Of a stretch of DNA of 64,000 nt, positions 29,501 to 41,500 are shown piece by piece. Every line of letters starts with the position of its first letter. Position 1 is the first letter of the stretch. The notes below the pieces were generated by a model that saw nothing but the letters and a program-made list of their open reading frames with translations, was not told the origin of the DNA and did not search any database. Both the position numbers and the translations under genes were made by a program. Origin of the DNA: Acanthaster planci (lineage: Eukaryota; Echinodermata; Asteroidea; Valvatida; Acanthasteridae); contig NW_019091494.1 of the NCBI RefSeq assembly GCF_001949145.1, forward strand, positions 304,263 through 368,262, written 5' to 3'.

Positions 29501-32500
29501 ACATACCTGACCAACACTGGGTGGTGTGTTATCAGCAGTTATACTTGTGGTGTAGACCGTCCGCTTCAGCCCGACGCTGTTGATGGCCTGCACTGTGAGA
29601 ATATTGGGCAGCCCTGTAGATAAGAAGGAACAGAATATAATAGCTCAGTGGGAAGAAAAATCATCCATACAGCAAATTTCAACCAGCAAGTTAACAAAAC
29701 AACATACATTCCTGGTGTATCCAGGAATTGGGGTAGAAGAAAGGAAACAGCCTGACAGATTCATCATCATTACTGCAAATACCATCACCATGCCCTTTCC
29801 ATCACAATGGAAACTTTTATGAATGAACCATTTATGGCTGATATGCAGAAAATTACCATATTACATCACTTCACGGATAAAAACTACTTCCAAACAACCA
29901 AAACGAAGAGACCTAAAGTCAGGGAAAGGAACAACCCCAAAAGGAGCCCTACAGGCAATGAGTTGCACCTTACCTATATCTGAAGGAGTTATTAGTGCTA
30001 GGGGCACATAGGATTTATTGGTTTGGGTGACAGGATACACATTGCTTCCTCCTGGGTACTGCCCCATGGAGAAGTAGGTAGCGGTAATGCCACTCTCCTC
30101 GTCTGAAACCTCCCACGTGCCGTCTATGGAGTCTGTGTTGGGTTGATAGAGGGCAATACCGCCTTCCAGACTCTGGGGATTAAAGATGGGTGAACATCGT
30201 ACCACTCTTCAAAGATGTCATGACTTCCATGGATAAATTAGTCATTGAGGTTACTGACTGCATTTCAATTTTTTGCTAAATATAAAGGTGAAGTCGTGAA
30301 ATACTGGTAAATACAGATTAACTGCATTGTGCAATTGTTCATGGTAGTTTGCATGTGTGGGACAAATTGCTGATAAAAAGTTTGAAGATTAAAATCATTA
30401 TCTTAAATTGTTACGGCCAATCAACCAATTCCATACCTGGATGGAATTTTGGTTTTGTATTGAGCAGGTGCAAGCTTAAATATTGGCATTTCCCCATGAG
30501 AAGTTAATCCACTCACCAGATCTACGCTTGCATCATACTGGCCTAGGTCGGTGATCATGATCTCAGGAGGTGTGATGTCCACCGTGAAGCCATTGGACGT
30601 GGATTCCAAGACGTTGTCCCCGTTGGTGATGGCTCGCAGCGTGCTGTAGTACGTCATGCCGTGTTGGAGGGGTAGAGGCGACTGGGCCTTGCCCTTACCT
30701 GCTAATCCTGGAAATAAAGTCACAATTACAGAACATGCATCAATCCAAAAGGAAGAGGTATTTGAAGGTGATTTTTAGAGCTACTGAGCCCTAAACTTAC
30801 TTACTCCCTGTATTATGACATGCCAGTTGTTAATAACATGTTTATTAAAAAATTTATCGGTGTTGTACTTGAGTCCATATAGTGTTGCCACCATCACATT
30901 TCATACTGTAGCGCCGGCGGGTCCGGCCGGTGGGGGCGCCAGCTCGGACCCGCATGGAGTTGGCTGGCTGCCCGCACTGGTATGCGAATGGCCCGCGGTT
31001 TTCCCACCTCGCGCCTGCGCAGTCCCTGCCGACAGGCGCCATGTTTAGAGCTGAGCTGAAAACGCATTGTTGTGGACGACAGCATTAAAACAGATTTCGT
31101 GACCAAAACAGCGAGTTGCGGCTGTGTGTGATTCTATACCAGCATCAAACCCTGATCCGTAGGACACGCTACAATACATTCTTTAGCCAAGTCACAAACT
31201 ATTCAGGTGAACTGTAACAAAACTGTCATTTCTCACCCTGTACTGATGAATGGCGTTATGAAAGGACCTGGTAATGGACTCGACTTCAACAATGAAACTT
31301 GTAGATTAGGCAACCTGAAGAGGTGCTCTAAATGTGGGGGTAATAACACTTACACACATGCTCTTAAACTTGAGGAAGGGACACATTTTGATAGATTAAG
31401 GTACCAAATTGGTCAAAGAGGTATGTTAAATGGTAACACCGCAGTGATGGCCTCCAAGTCAGGGTGCCAGGCAAACCGGCCGGGCAAGCCAGGTATTACC
31501 CAGAACTGCCATTATGAGGTACAGATATGCTAAGCATCCTACCTGGTGCGTCTTCATCACTGCCAGGCACTATGCCATCAGAGGTCAAAGGTTGGATGTC
31601 TTCACCACCAGGGGTTGTGCCCACTGCCCACTCGTAGTGAGAAATGCCATGCAATTGGCTCTATAAATCGACAGTTACAAAGCACAGAAGTATATGTATT
31701 TTAATGGTCTTAACATGTACAGGCTTTATTGACATCTATGCTCAAAGAAGTTTTTTTTTGGTTTTCCAATACTTAACATAATTCAATTCCAGAAAGTGTT
31801 AATTAAAAAACAGAAAAAAAACAAAACAATTCCTCGACCAGTCCTGAAACTTCTAACAACTTTACAGTTCAGGTAAATTTATCTGCACTGCAAACAAGTC
31901 ATTTTAAAGGCTGGATAAGAAGTGATGAAGATTCACAACAAAAAAGTTAACTTTACCTCAAAATCATCAAACCAGATGGTGACTGTAGTTCTCTCATGTT
32001 GTGCATCTACATCCTGCAGCATGCTGGGGCCATCGGTTACATACCCTACGATAAGCAAACGGTGAAAGTAAGTTTTGAAGTGCACAGTAACATTAAATTT
32101 TCTTAGCTTTTTCACGATCGACATCTTTTTTACTGTGCATTTAAAAATATTTAGCAGAATACTGACATTTCCGCAGGGAGTTTCACCAAATCTGCTGAGC
32201 ATAGTGTTCCACAGGTTAAGCACCACTAGCCGTTCCAACATTTTCGGCACCATAGGCCACACTTCACTGAGTCTGGTCCATGTTCAAGCACAAAATTTCA
32301 TGGCACAGCTAAACACTAAAACTTTGCATTATGTGTTGTGTTAATTAAGCTGAAATAAGCTGTGACCTAACTGGTCGAGGCTTTCCCAAAAATGAAGGTT
32401 CAAAGAGAGATGCTAAATAATTTTGGTGTGTGTGTGTTAATGTGGTGTTTGTGGTAGGCCTTGCACCAACCTGTTTGATCCTCCTCAACTATTCTGATCG

Positions 32501-35500
32501 GGGAGGAGCAGACGACATCGCTGAAAGCCCCTGCTCCATTCTCGCTCTTAACGCACACGTAGTAGACTGGCTGGCAACCCTCAGTGAATGCCTCGTCGCT
32601 GCAGGTAGATGGGTCTGTGAGCTGAAGATCTAAATTGGAGAGGACACTGTTGCCTTTGGGGCCACGAGAGGTGAAAGGTTGGATATCCTCGGAATCTAAA
32701 GGAACAATCACAGAAATTTTTAATCCTTAATGCCAGACAGATAATCAGATTCTCCTGGGGCTCCTTTCCATTTTGTTGTGGAGCTACAACTTTAGTTTTT
32801 TCTACTGACATGTGTCACAGTGAGTTTCAGTAGACATTGGTAAAAACTACGAAAGCCCACTTGTGCCCCAGACAAAAAAGTCTGTGGGAAACTAATTTTA
32901 ATACAAATTACTAATTCTTTATTAGGAATCATTAATTCGTATTACTAATTTGTTATTACGGATTACTTATTCGTTATTATGGATTACCAACACTACGAAT
33001 TAGTAATTAATAATAATAATATGGAAACATTCATGTTGTGCAGATACTACACAAATGTACTCAACTGCGCATAACAATACTCATCACCAGCTAAGGTATG
33101 AAATTAGGTGTTGTTAAAGCTTCTTTATTCATTACAGCGAATATAATTCCATGTAATAATTCATAATAACGAATTTGTAATTCATAATAATGAATTAGTT
33201 TCCCACTGATTTTTTTTTGTCCGTGGCACGATTGGCCTGTCGTTAAAAACACACAGCTAAGTGAGTAAATTAGCATGTTAAATATCACAAGTTTCCCATC
33301 CAACATCATGAAGGAGGTCGTACAAACGTTTTCAAGGCCTGATATTACTATCAAAATAGCTATTTGATTCATGCTGTGGCAGCTTTTTAACGGTCAGTTA
33401 AAGCTAAACAATGGAAATGTGATATAGCAGGATGTTTAAATGATGCTGGTAACTCAAGGTTATTATCAGAAATAATTGGTCTTTACAGATCCTTAGCTTT
33501 GCAAAATATATTCAGAATTTAGCAAAAAAGTTCTGATAAGTTTCTTTTGGAGGCATTATTTTTTTGTTCTACTGACTTGGAGCTGTTCCAATTGCCACCC
33601 AGTAGCTCTTGATACCACTCTGTCCATCCACAGCTAGCCAAGATGCCTGGATGGTGCTGTGACTGTTCTGGTACAAGTACCCATAGATGACTTCTTCAAT
33701 CTCTCCATCCAGGTTGCCACCACGGACATATCTCATCTGTGAATGCAAATACAGTAACTCTCCAGTACGTTTTCCAGAAGTGCTTTTCAATCTGTGTATA
33801 TAATATAGTGTAATTTAGTATTAACCTGCAGCAGTGTACTTGTGGACAGGTGATATATACGTTCATTAGGGCCTACTTGCTTCTTCAACTCTTCGACTAA
33901 CAGCGCGGGATGCACGTGCATGCTAAGTGTATAAATATTCATTGCGAGAGCAGTGCCATCACACAACATCACCTCGGATAAGTGTAGAAGACAATGTTCC
34001 ATGGGAAATTATTTCCAAAAAGTCCCATTCATTCTGTACACTACCCAATGGTGACGTTACCCAAGAATGTAAATAAAATCTGTGAAATGCATTTTAGATA
34101 AATGCATAAATTCCTCCTTATATCATTTCCCCTTCTATCTTTACCTTATTTATGCGTCAGATGGTATGGATAATTGCTGCGCATTATAACTGTAAGTCAG
34201 AAAGGCCCTTATAGTATTTGTGTGGCAGCATCGTGCCATGCTAGGTGTACAAAGTAACAAACTCTTGATGGGTTTCTGGACAAGGTCTTTAAATTCCTTA
34301 GTGAACAATATTCATGTACATGACTCAATATGCTTGCATAAAATGAAAGTACACAACATGCTTACTCATATATGTACGATACACGCAAATTGCAGGGCCA
34401 ATATTGAACTATCAGAAGAAGAATGCAGCATATGCGAGACTCACCACTGGAGGGGTGGGGTCCACCCTAATGCCGCTCGTCTCGTGAGACGCTACCAATT
34501 TTGCCTGGTTCCTGGCCTTGAGACGCGTGATGTAGATAGACCCTCCACGCAACATTAGACCGGTCTGCATGTGCGACTTTGCGTTGACGTCCGAGATCAA
34601 TTCGAAGCTGTTTGGGTCAGAGTCTGAAACCAATGAGAGAGGTTTTAGAAGAAGCAAATGCAAAAATGTAAACAGCATCTGGCTTCGAGTAATGTTAGCC
34701 AAAAGCTGTGTTCCACATGCAGTCTCACCTGCAGGGAAGATCTTGATTTTGTTCCCCTGTCGCATCTCATAGATGGCCAGTTCAAAGGATTCAATGCCTG
34801 ACTCATCATCAAAGTAGTCCCAGTGTACAGCAAGACTGTCAGAATGTGACTGTATAAACCAAAACACAAGTTAGTGGATGTTAGTTGACAACTAGGATGT
34901 CTATTGCAGCATTTTGTGTACATCAAGAACACACGATACCTAAGCTACATTTAGTAAAGGTTAATAACAGGAATCTGGGGGGGGGGCACAAGCGGCAGTC
35001 AAAACTTGCGTGATACAATGTAAACAAATCATACAGATTAAAAAACACTGTGCCTCACTGTGTCAGAAATGAGTTAGTTTGAAGAGTGCAGTATTAAACC
35101 GTTTATTTCCACCAGCTCTCAAACTGGATAAAAGTAAGAGGTTATGGTCTGCACTCACACATCATATAAAAAGGTTATCCAATTATGTCCCAAATTAAAT
35201 CTTAGTAATTGGTTTTTTTTGTTTATACAATTGACGTGTGACTGTTCTGGACAAATGAATGACGGTAATTAGATTTATAACTGTGACATTTTTTACTTAA
35301 TAGTGTGTGTATCTTGTCTCATCACTTATCTATCTATATTTTATTTGCAGTATAGGTTGGGTGGCATAAGGTGCCTTATATATAGTAAGACAGCGCAGCA
35401 CCTACATGAGGATGACACTCACCTGGAAGTCAGCATCTTCTCCATACACCAGCCCGTCTCCCAGGGTTCGCAGGTTCGGTGGGGTCAGGTCCACCAAGAA

Positions 35501-38500
35501 GCCATTAGTAGGGGTGTCGATATGATTCAGAGCCTGGTTGATGGTGCGTAGGTTGACGTAAACCTGGTCTTTATGTTTGAGGTGGAAGTGATGCCATTCG
35601 ATGGAGGATGTATCCCTGCCAACTGACTCGGCCTTGTGGATTACCTCAAAGTCATTTGTGACATTAGAGCTGCATGAAATGAAACATTCAAAAGGATTTG
35701 GGGCATATACAGTACATTTTATTGAGTTCTACGGCTTTTACAGTAGAAAAAATCCCTATCCAGGAAGCAGAAATATAGAGAAACTCACATTGAGCGGTCT
35801 TTACATTGGATACACCAGTATTGCAGTCTAGTACAAACTAATCCATCTGTACCTGCTATTGTGTTTACGATAGACTGTGACTTGGTAATCCTCGATTCCT
35901 GAGTCAGGATCTGAGAATCCTTCCCACTGGGCTTCCACAGTGGCGGGCTTTGAGGAAAATTCTAGATCTGTGGGTCCTGGCAGCAGGCCATCATAGACAC
36001 TTCCTTGAATCGGTGGAGTTAGATCCACAGTCACTGAGAACATAGAAGATAATGAATATGCTATGATCAAGATAACTATGGCTGAGAGAATAATTATAAC
36101 CACCACTGAGACAGTTATGAAATTCCGTCTGTGCTTTGGGGAAGAGTAAGTTTTCCATTGCCCTGAGGAAAATGTCACTAAATACGATTGCATACCTCCA
36201 TCTGAAGAAGCTGACACGTTGAGTTTGTCATAACCGCCATGGAAGGCTACAAGTGTGGAGTAATACGTCTCACCATGCTGCAGGGTCACATAGCCGGAGC
36301 AGGCGCTGTGCTCTCGACGAGACACTTTGATATAGTCTACCACATTACTCAGGCTGGGCTGGGTCCCGACTGCCCAAAGATAGGAGGAAATACCTGACTC
36401 GGGGTCATACCAGTTGTACCAATTGGCACAAATCTAGATAACAAGGCACAAAAATTTTAAAAGTCAAATACTGAGGAACATCCGTAGGTTACTTTTACAG
36501 CAGTTTTTTTAATTTATACTGCTGACAAGGTCTAATTTGAGATATCCATTTCTTAAAAGCTCATACAATATTTAGAAATAAATGCACTATCGTGGAAAGG
36601 GAATATTTACATGTCATTTAGAGAGATTTACCTCATTCCTGTCTTTGGTAAATACAAGATCTCGTCCAGCATAGGGCCCATCAAACAGGTCACCGGCTAT
36701 TGGAGGACTGTCATCGACTAAAATTGGCTCATCGGCATGATCGATAGTTCTCAGGTCAACTGGAAAGAGTTAAAAACACACCCACATCATGTATATTTAA
36801 TCTGTCTACCTACACTAGCCAGTCAATAATAAGGGGTGCCATATTAAGACGCAAGGTCTATCACTTTTCAAGTGCACATGTAAATGCGTATGACATTAGT
36901 CAAGTGATCAGACAATGCTTGAGGACTTGCCTGTAAAGGGCTTGGTACCACTGAAAATAGGGATGGAGGTATAATTGCTTTGGTTTTAAAACAATGTTGT
37001 GTATCCACATTTTGGGGAAGTCAGGTAAGCGCAGATACTCTGCGATCCAGATTCGAATCCTGCCAAGGCTAAAGTGTGGGTTGAGTGTCAATCCTTCCTG
37101 ATTCAAGGGGCTTTCCCTTCAAAACTTGTTCGGGGATTTCCTCCCATTTCTGAACCTTAGGCTTGTGCAAGGGTGGCTTAAGGGGGGGGTTGGCAAACGG
37201 GCGCCATGCCCCCCTCAAAAAAGGGGCCAAAAATTTGAGGGGGGGGGACTAATGACAAAAATTTGACTTTTTTTCGTCTATTTTATTTCCCTTCCTTCTA
37301 AAAGCATGCAGAAAGTCCCAAAATTTAGAAAGGCCATAAAAGGTTATATGCAACAATTTCACAATTTTTTGGCCCCCAAAACGAGTTTGGAACCCCTAAA
37401 AATTTAGTTCTGGATTCACCCTTAGGCTTATGAGCCAGGTGACATATATAGGCACTTTTAAAGAATTCTTGTTTTTATAAATGATAAGCGATATACTTTA
37501 TTATGCAAAGTGTGGTGATATTTAAAATGGATAGGTACACTGATAATTTAATGTTCACCATCTGCCTTGATTGCCCTTTCCAAAGTGCAAGCATCTTTCT
37601 TACCATTGTTGACAGCTCGGACTTTAAGCCAGCACGGTATGCCGTTTGGTATCTTGAAGTCCATGAAGAGCTGCTCGGCCAACACGTGAGCCTCCCAATC
37701 ACGTAGCGATTTGTCCCTAGGTGTCCTACCTGCTGCGAGGTGATACTCAAACAGATGAGAATCAGGGTCGCTGTGTAAGATCAAGAGAAACCAAGAAGAT
37801 GGAATAAAATATTTAAATTGTCTTAAAGGTGCACAGTTAAGAATCTGCTTGAAAACATATTTTAAATATTATTGGGACGAAATCCTGTCTATATATTTTA
37901 ATCAGTTCCACTCTATCTGTTCCTTCTTCTCTACTCACAAAACAAGATTTATGTCCTAAACAAATTTTTATTCAAATTTCAAAATCATTGAGTACACAAA
38001 AAATTATTTAGTTTTTTCTGCATATCACATATGCTACTCTTATGTATTTAAAATAAATTCACTGATATCCAGGGAAACCAGACATGTATGTGCCTCAAGT
38101 GACATTTTTCCAACTTTCCATTCTCCAAATGCACACAGCGAGCACAGAGAGAAAGTTCTAACAGGTTCCCAAATGCCCACCTAGTTTGCCATTTGTGCGT
38201 ATACGTGCATGTATGGAAAGGTTTAAGAAGTCATATAATACATATAAGAGGATACGAGAGCACAGCCATGCTCCTGCAGACTTAGTCATACCTTGCTTGT
38301 TAACCCTAACCCTCCTCAATCCTCCAACAGGTGAAGGATTGAGGAGAGTTAGGGTTAATGTTAAATATTGCTGCTACAGCCGATCAACAACAAATACCTG
38401 ATTTAAACCTACATGTGTATCTTTGTGCAATTGAGCAATCTTAAGTGATATAATGGAATTTAAAACTATTACGAGAAAAGACTGCTTACGTTGCATTGAC

Positions 38501-41500
38501 CTGCAGTCCAATCCTCCCAATGGATGAGTCATAGGTGATATCATGGATGCCGTAAATGATGGGCGGAGTGTTGTCGATAACGAGTGGGGTGCTGTGGCAC
38601 ACAGTGAGTGCCATGGGACCACCAAATTGCACCTTGTTGAGGGCACGCACAGTGATGAAATATGCACCATCTGATGATGTGAGAAACAAAGAAAATTGTA
38701 TTTATCTTATGCTCTCAAAACTCTAATGGAACTGTCAAGAGAATTGTTTCTATTGCATAGTTTTATTCAGTGGCAGGCACAGATCCAGGATTTAAAAATC
38801 ATAAATACAGTAAATAACTTTGAGCCACATCAAAATATGTAAGTTAATAGATATGTTCACCCAACATAAAACCCTTGCAGTCTATGGTTTGAAAAAGTTA
38901 AGATTCAAGAGGTCCTTTGATGCACTCTTCAAAAATCTGATGAGTAACAATACAGGCATTTCACAAAAGTGCACCTCCAAGAATTTGCAACACGTTGGCC
39001 AATCACAGTGCACAAAATTTGTCGACCCAATGCGCGTTTTAAAGGGTCGACAAATTTCGGGCGTTGTGATTGGCGAATTCATTGCAAACTCTTGGAGGCA
39101 CACTATTGTGAATCGCCCGTATTAGACAACTACAATACGCATGCACACTTGTGGTTGCCCTACAGTAATTACTATAGTTGCCAATATATGGTAGCAATCC
39201 TATCCAATAGTTTTATCTGACAACACGGGTGCATTCGCGCAGTTACTCTTGTTAACATGAGTAGGATGCGTGCGCATTACACTCAGGTGCAGGAGCGTAC
39301 TCCTCCTCAAGCAAGAGTATACTCTCGCTGACCCGTGGGTTGTACTCCAGCCGTTCGAGCGCTCAGGAGTAAAACGAGTAACTTGCTTGAATGCACCCCC
39401 AAAGTTGTTGATTGTTGATGTTGGAATACCTGGGAGATTGACGTTGACCACGAGTCCCTGATGGGTCCACTCTGATTCATCAAATAGATGAGCATGGGGG
39501 TCAATGTGCATACTGACATCATCGTCACAGACATCATAACCAATGGACCAGGTGTAGCCATGGATGCCGGTCTCATTGTCATGGAAACCTTCCCAGTTGG
39601 CTGCACAAAAGAGAACACTTTCGAAGTGATCACAAGCATTTTTAGTACTATGGGATAACTTCAGAAAGAGAAAGCCAATTCCAAACAGGGGGACTTAAAT
39701 ACATAAGTGAAGGAGTCGAACTTATTTCAGATGTTAGACGGACTGCTTTGTTTAAATAAAAAAAAAAAAAATACACACTAAAGAGAGAAACATGCCATTC
39801 TCCATTGAACTGTTGCTCATCAGTTCATCTTGTCCCTGAACATTATCCCAAGCCAGAACTATACATGTAGCAGGAATATGTTCAAAGTTTAACTACAAAA
39901 GAAGCACATACATGAAGCTTTTACTTTTCTGGTCTGTAAAAGACAGGCACTTTGCAAGTCTAGTTACACTAGTACTGCAGTACTGGAGGATGGAAAGGAG
40001 CAGCGTATCCAGCTTTTCGTGTCAGGGGGGCATGTGGCTTTGGGCTTGTTTGACATGATGTTGGGGAGAAAAAATATTAAAAGCCTCACTCACGGTCCCG
40101 AAATCCTAGCTTTCATTTCATGGTGTTATTTTCTTATGGTTTTGGTGCTAACATTTGATACATACATATTACAATAAAAACTGAATAAATACATTTAAAA
40201 TAAACATAGCAGCAAAACAATCTGTCAGGGGGACACCTTACCCCCCTGCCATGCCTGTCCCACTGCTGGATATGCCACTGATGGAAACTTACAGTTTATT
40301 TGAATGGCTTTGTGACATGTGACTCGATCAATAGTGATTGGGTACAGATAGAGTGACTTGACTTACTTAAATATTGTTGATAACACTATCTGCAGCATGT
40401 CTGGGAGATAATATATTCTCATGTTGAGCAAACAGAAATTGATTGCTCAAGCCCAATGATTACTGTTTTGGCCATTTGGTAAGAGACCTTAGCTTTACTT
40501 GAAGAATAATGAGAAAATACAGTTCTGCCCCCATCTTATAAGCTCCACCCACCCTTACCTGCCATGAAGGTATTGCTTCTTGTGTACAGCATGTCTACTA
40601 GTTCCTCATGGCCGTTGAACACCGTCATGGAACCAGGGCCATCAGAGATATATCTGAGGTTGAGGAACAAGATAACATTATCATCAGAAATAACATTTTG
40701 AGGGCATGAGACAAGTTGCTGAACAATTAACAACCAGTAGAACTCCTACCCCTAACAGCATATGTCCATTTGTGGTAGGTATCATCAAAATGTAGAAAAA
40801 AATATAAATGGCACAAGGTGTAACAGCAGAAGATTGTATTAGCTGTCATTTTGTACCGATGGTTATCCAGTGGTGTGTCCTCAATGCATCGTCTCTCCCA
40901 CTCCTCTGGAGTGAAATCCACACAGGGCTCATGCACCACTTCATCCCTGGTCCTGTTGATGATCAGTCCTGGTTCTGGTGGCGTAAAGTCTGCAGTGATG
41001 GCCACGGATGAAATGATGTTCTCATAAGCCACGAAATTCAAGAGCTCAATGTTGAAGTAGTAGAGGTTGTTGTGGACAAGCCCCAGCGACTCATGATTGA
41101 ACTCAACAGCGTGACCCACACCGAGCCGCTCAAAGTGGGAAAAGAGTCCAGACTGAAATGCAAGGTCATAAAGCGTGGTTTACTATTAGTTCTGAGCGTG
41201 CCCTGTTGAGGGCACTGTATGAGGTTGCTTTCTCAACACTATGCTGCTCAGGCACCAGCTGACAGAAGTCAAGCTCAGTGCTAAGTTGACCACAGTACAA
41301 ATGATGATGAAGTTTGGAAGCACAGTTTTACCTCTTGCCAGTACTCCTGCTGTCTGTGACAGAGTCAACAGCGGCAGAATGGTTTTAAAAGGGGGGGGGG
41401 TGAGCCTCGGCCATTAGACTGAACAAAATACAATTATGAGGTTGCAAAATATGTACCTGCAACAGCTGGTAGGCCTATGAAGTGGGGGGGGCAAAATAAC

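Noticed and set aside
31207-31533. Plus-strand 108-residue frame with a CSKCGG motif
   Set aside because: It lies in an intron of the minus-strand gene, directly after the solo LTR. It has a single C-x2-C and no partner domain or other support.
35853-36433. Reading exons 42 and 43 as one long exon with an internal hydrophobic helix
   Set aside because: The open 162-nt intron translates to a hydrophobic stretch, but GT-AG removal restores SSDG|VTVDLTPP, and a membrane helix in the middle of an FN3-like domain is implausible.
37013-37069. Functional tRNA gene
   Set aside because: No pairing acceptor stem and no clear anticodon arm; better read as a SINE relic.
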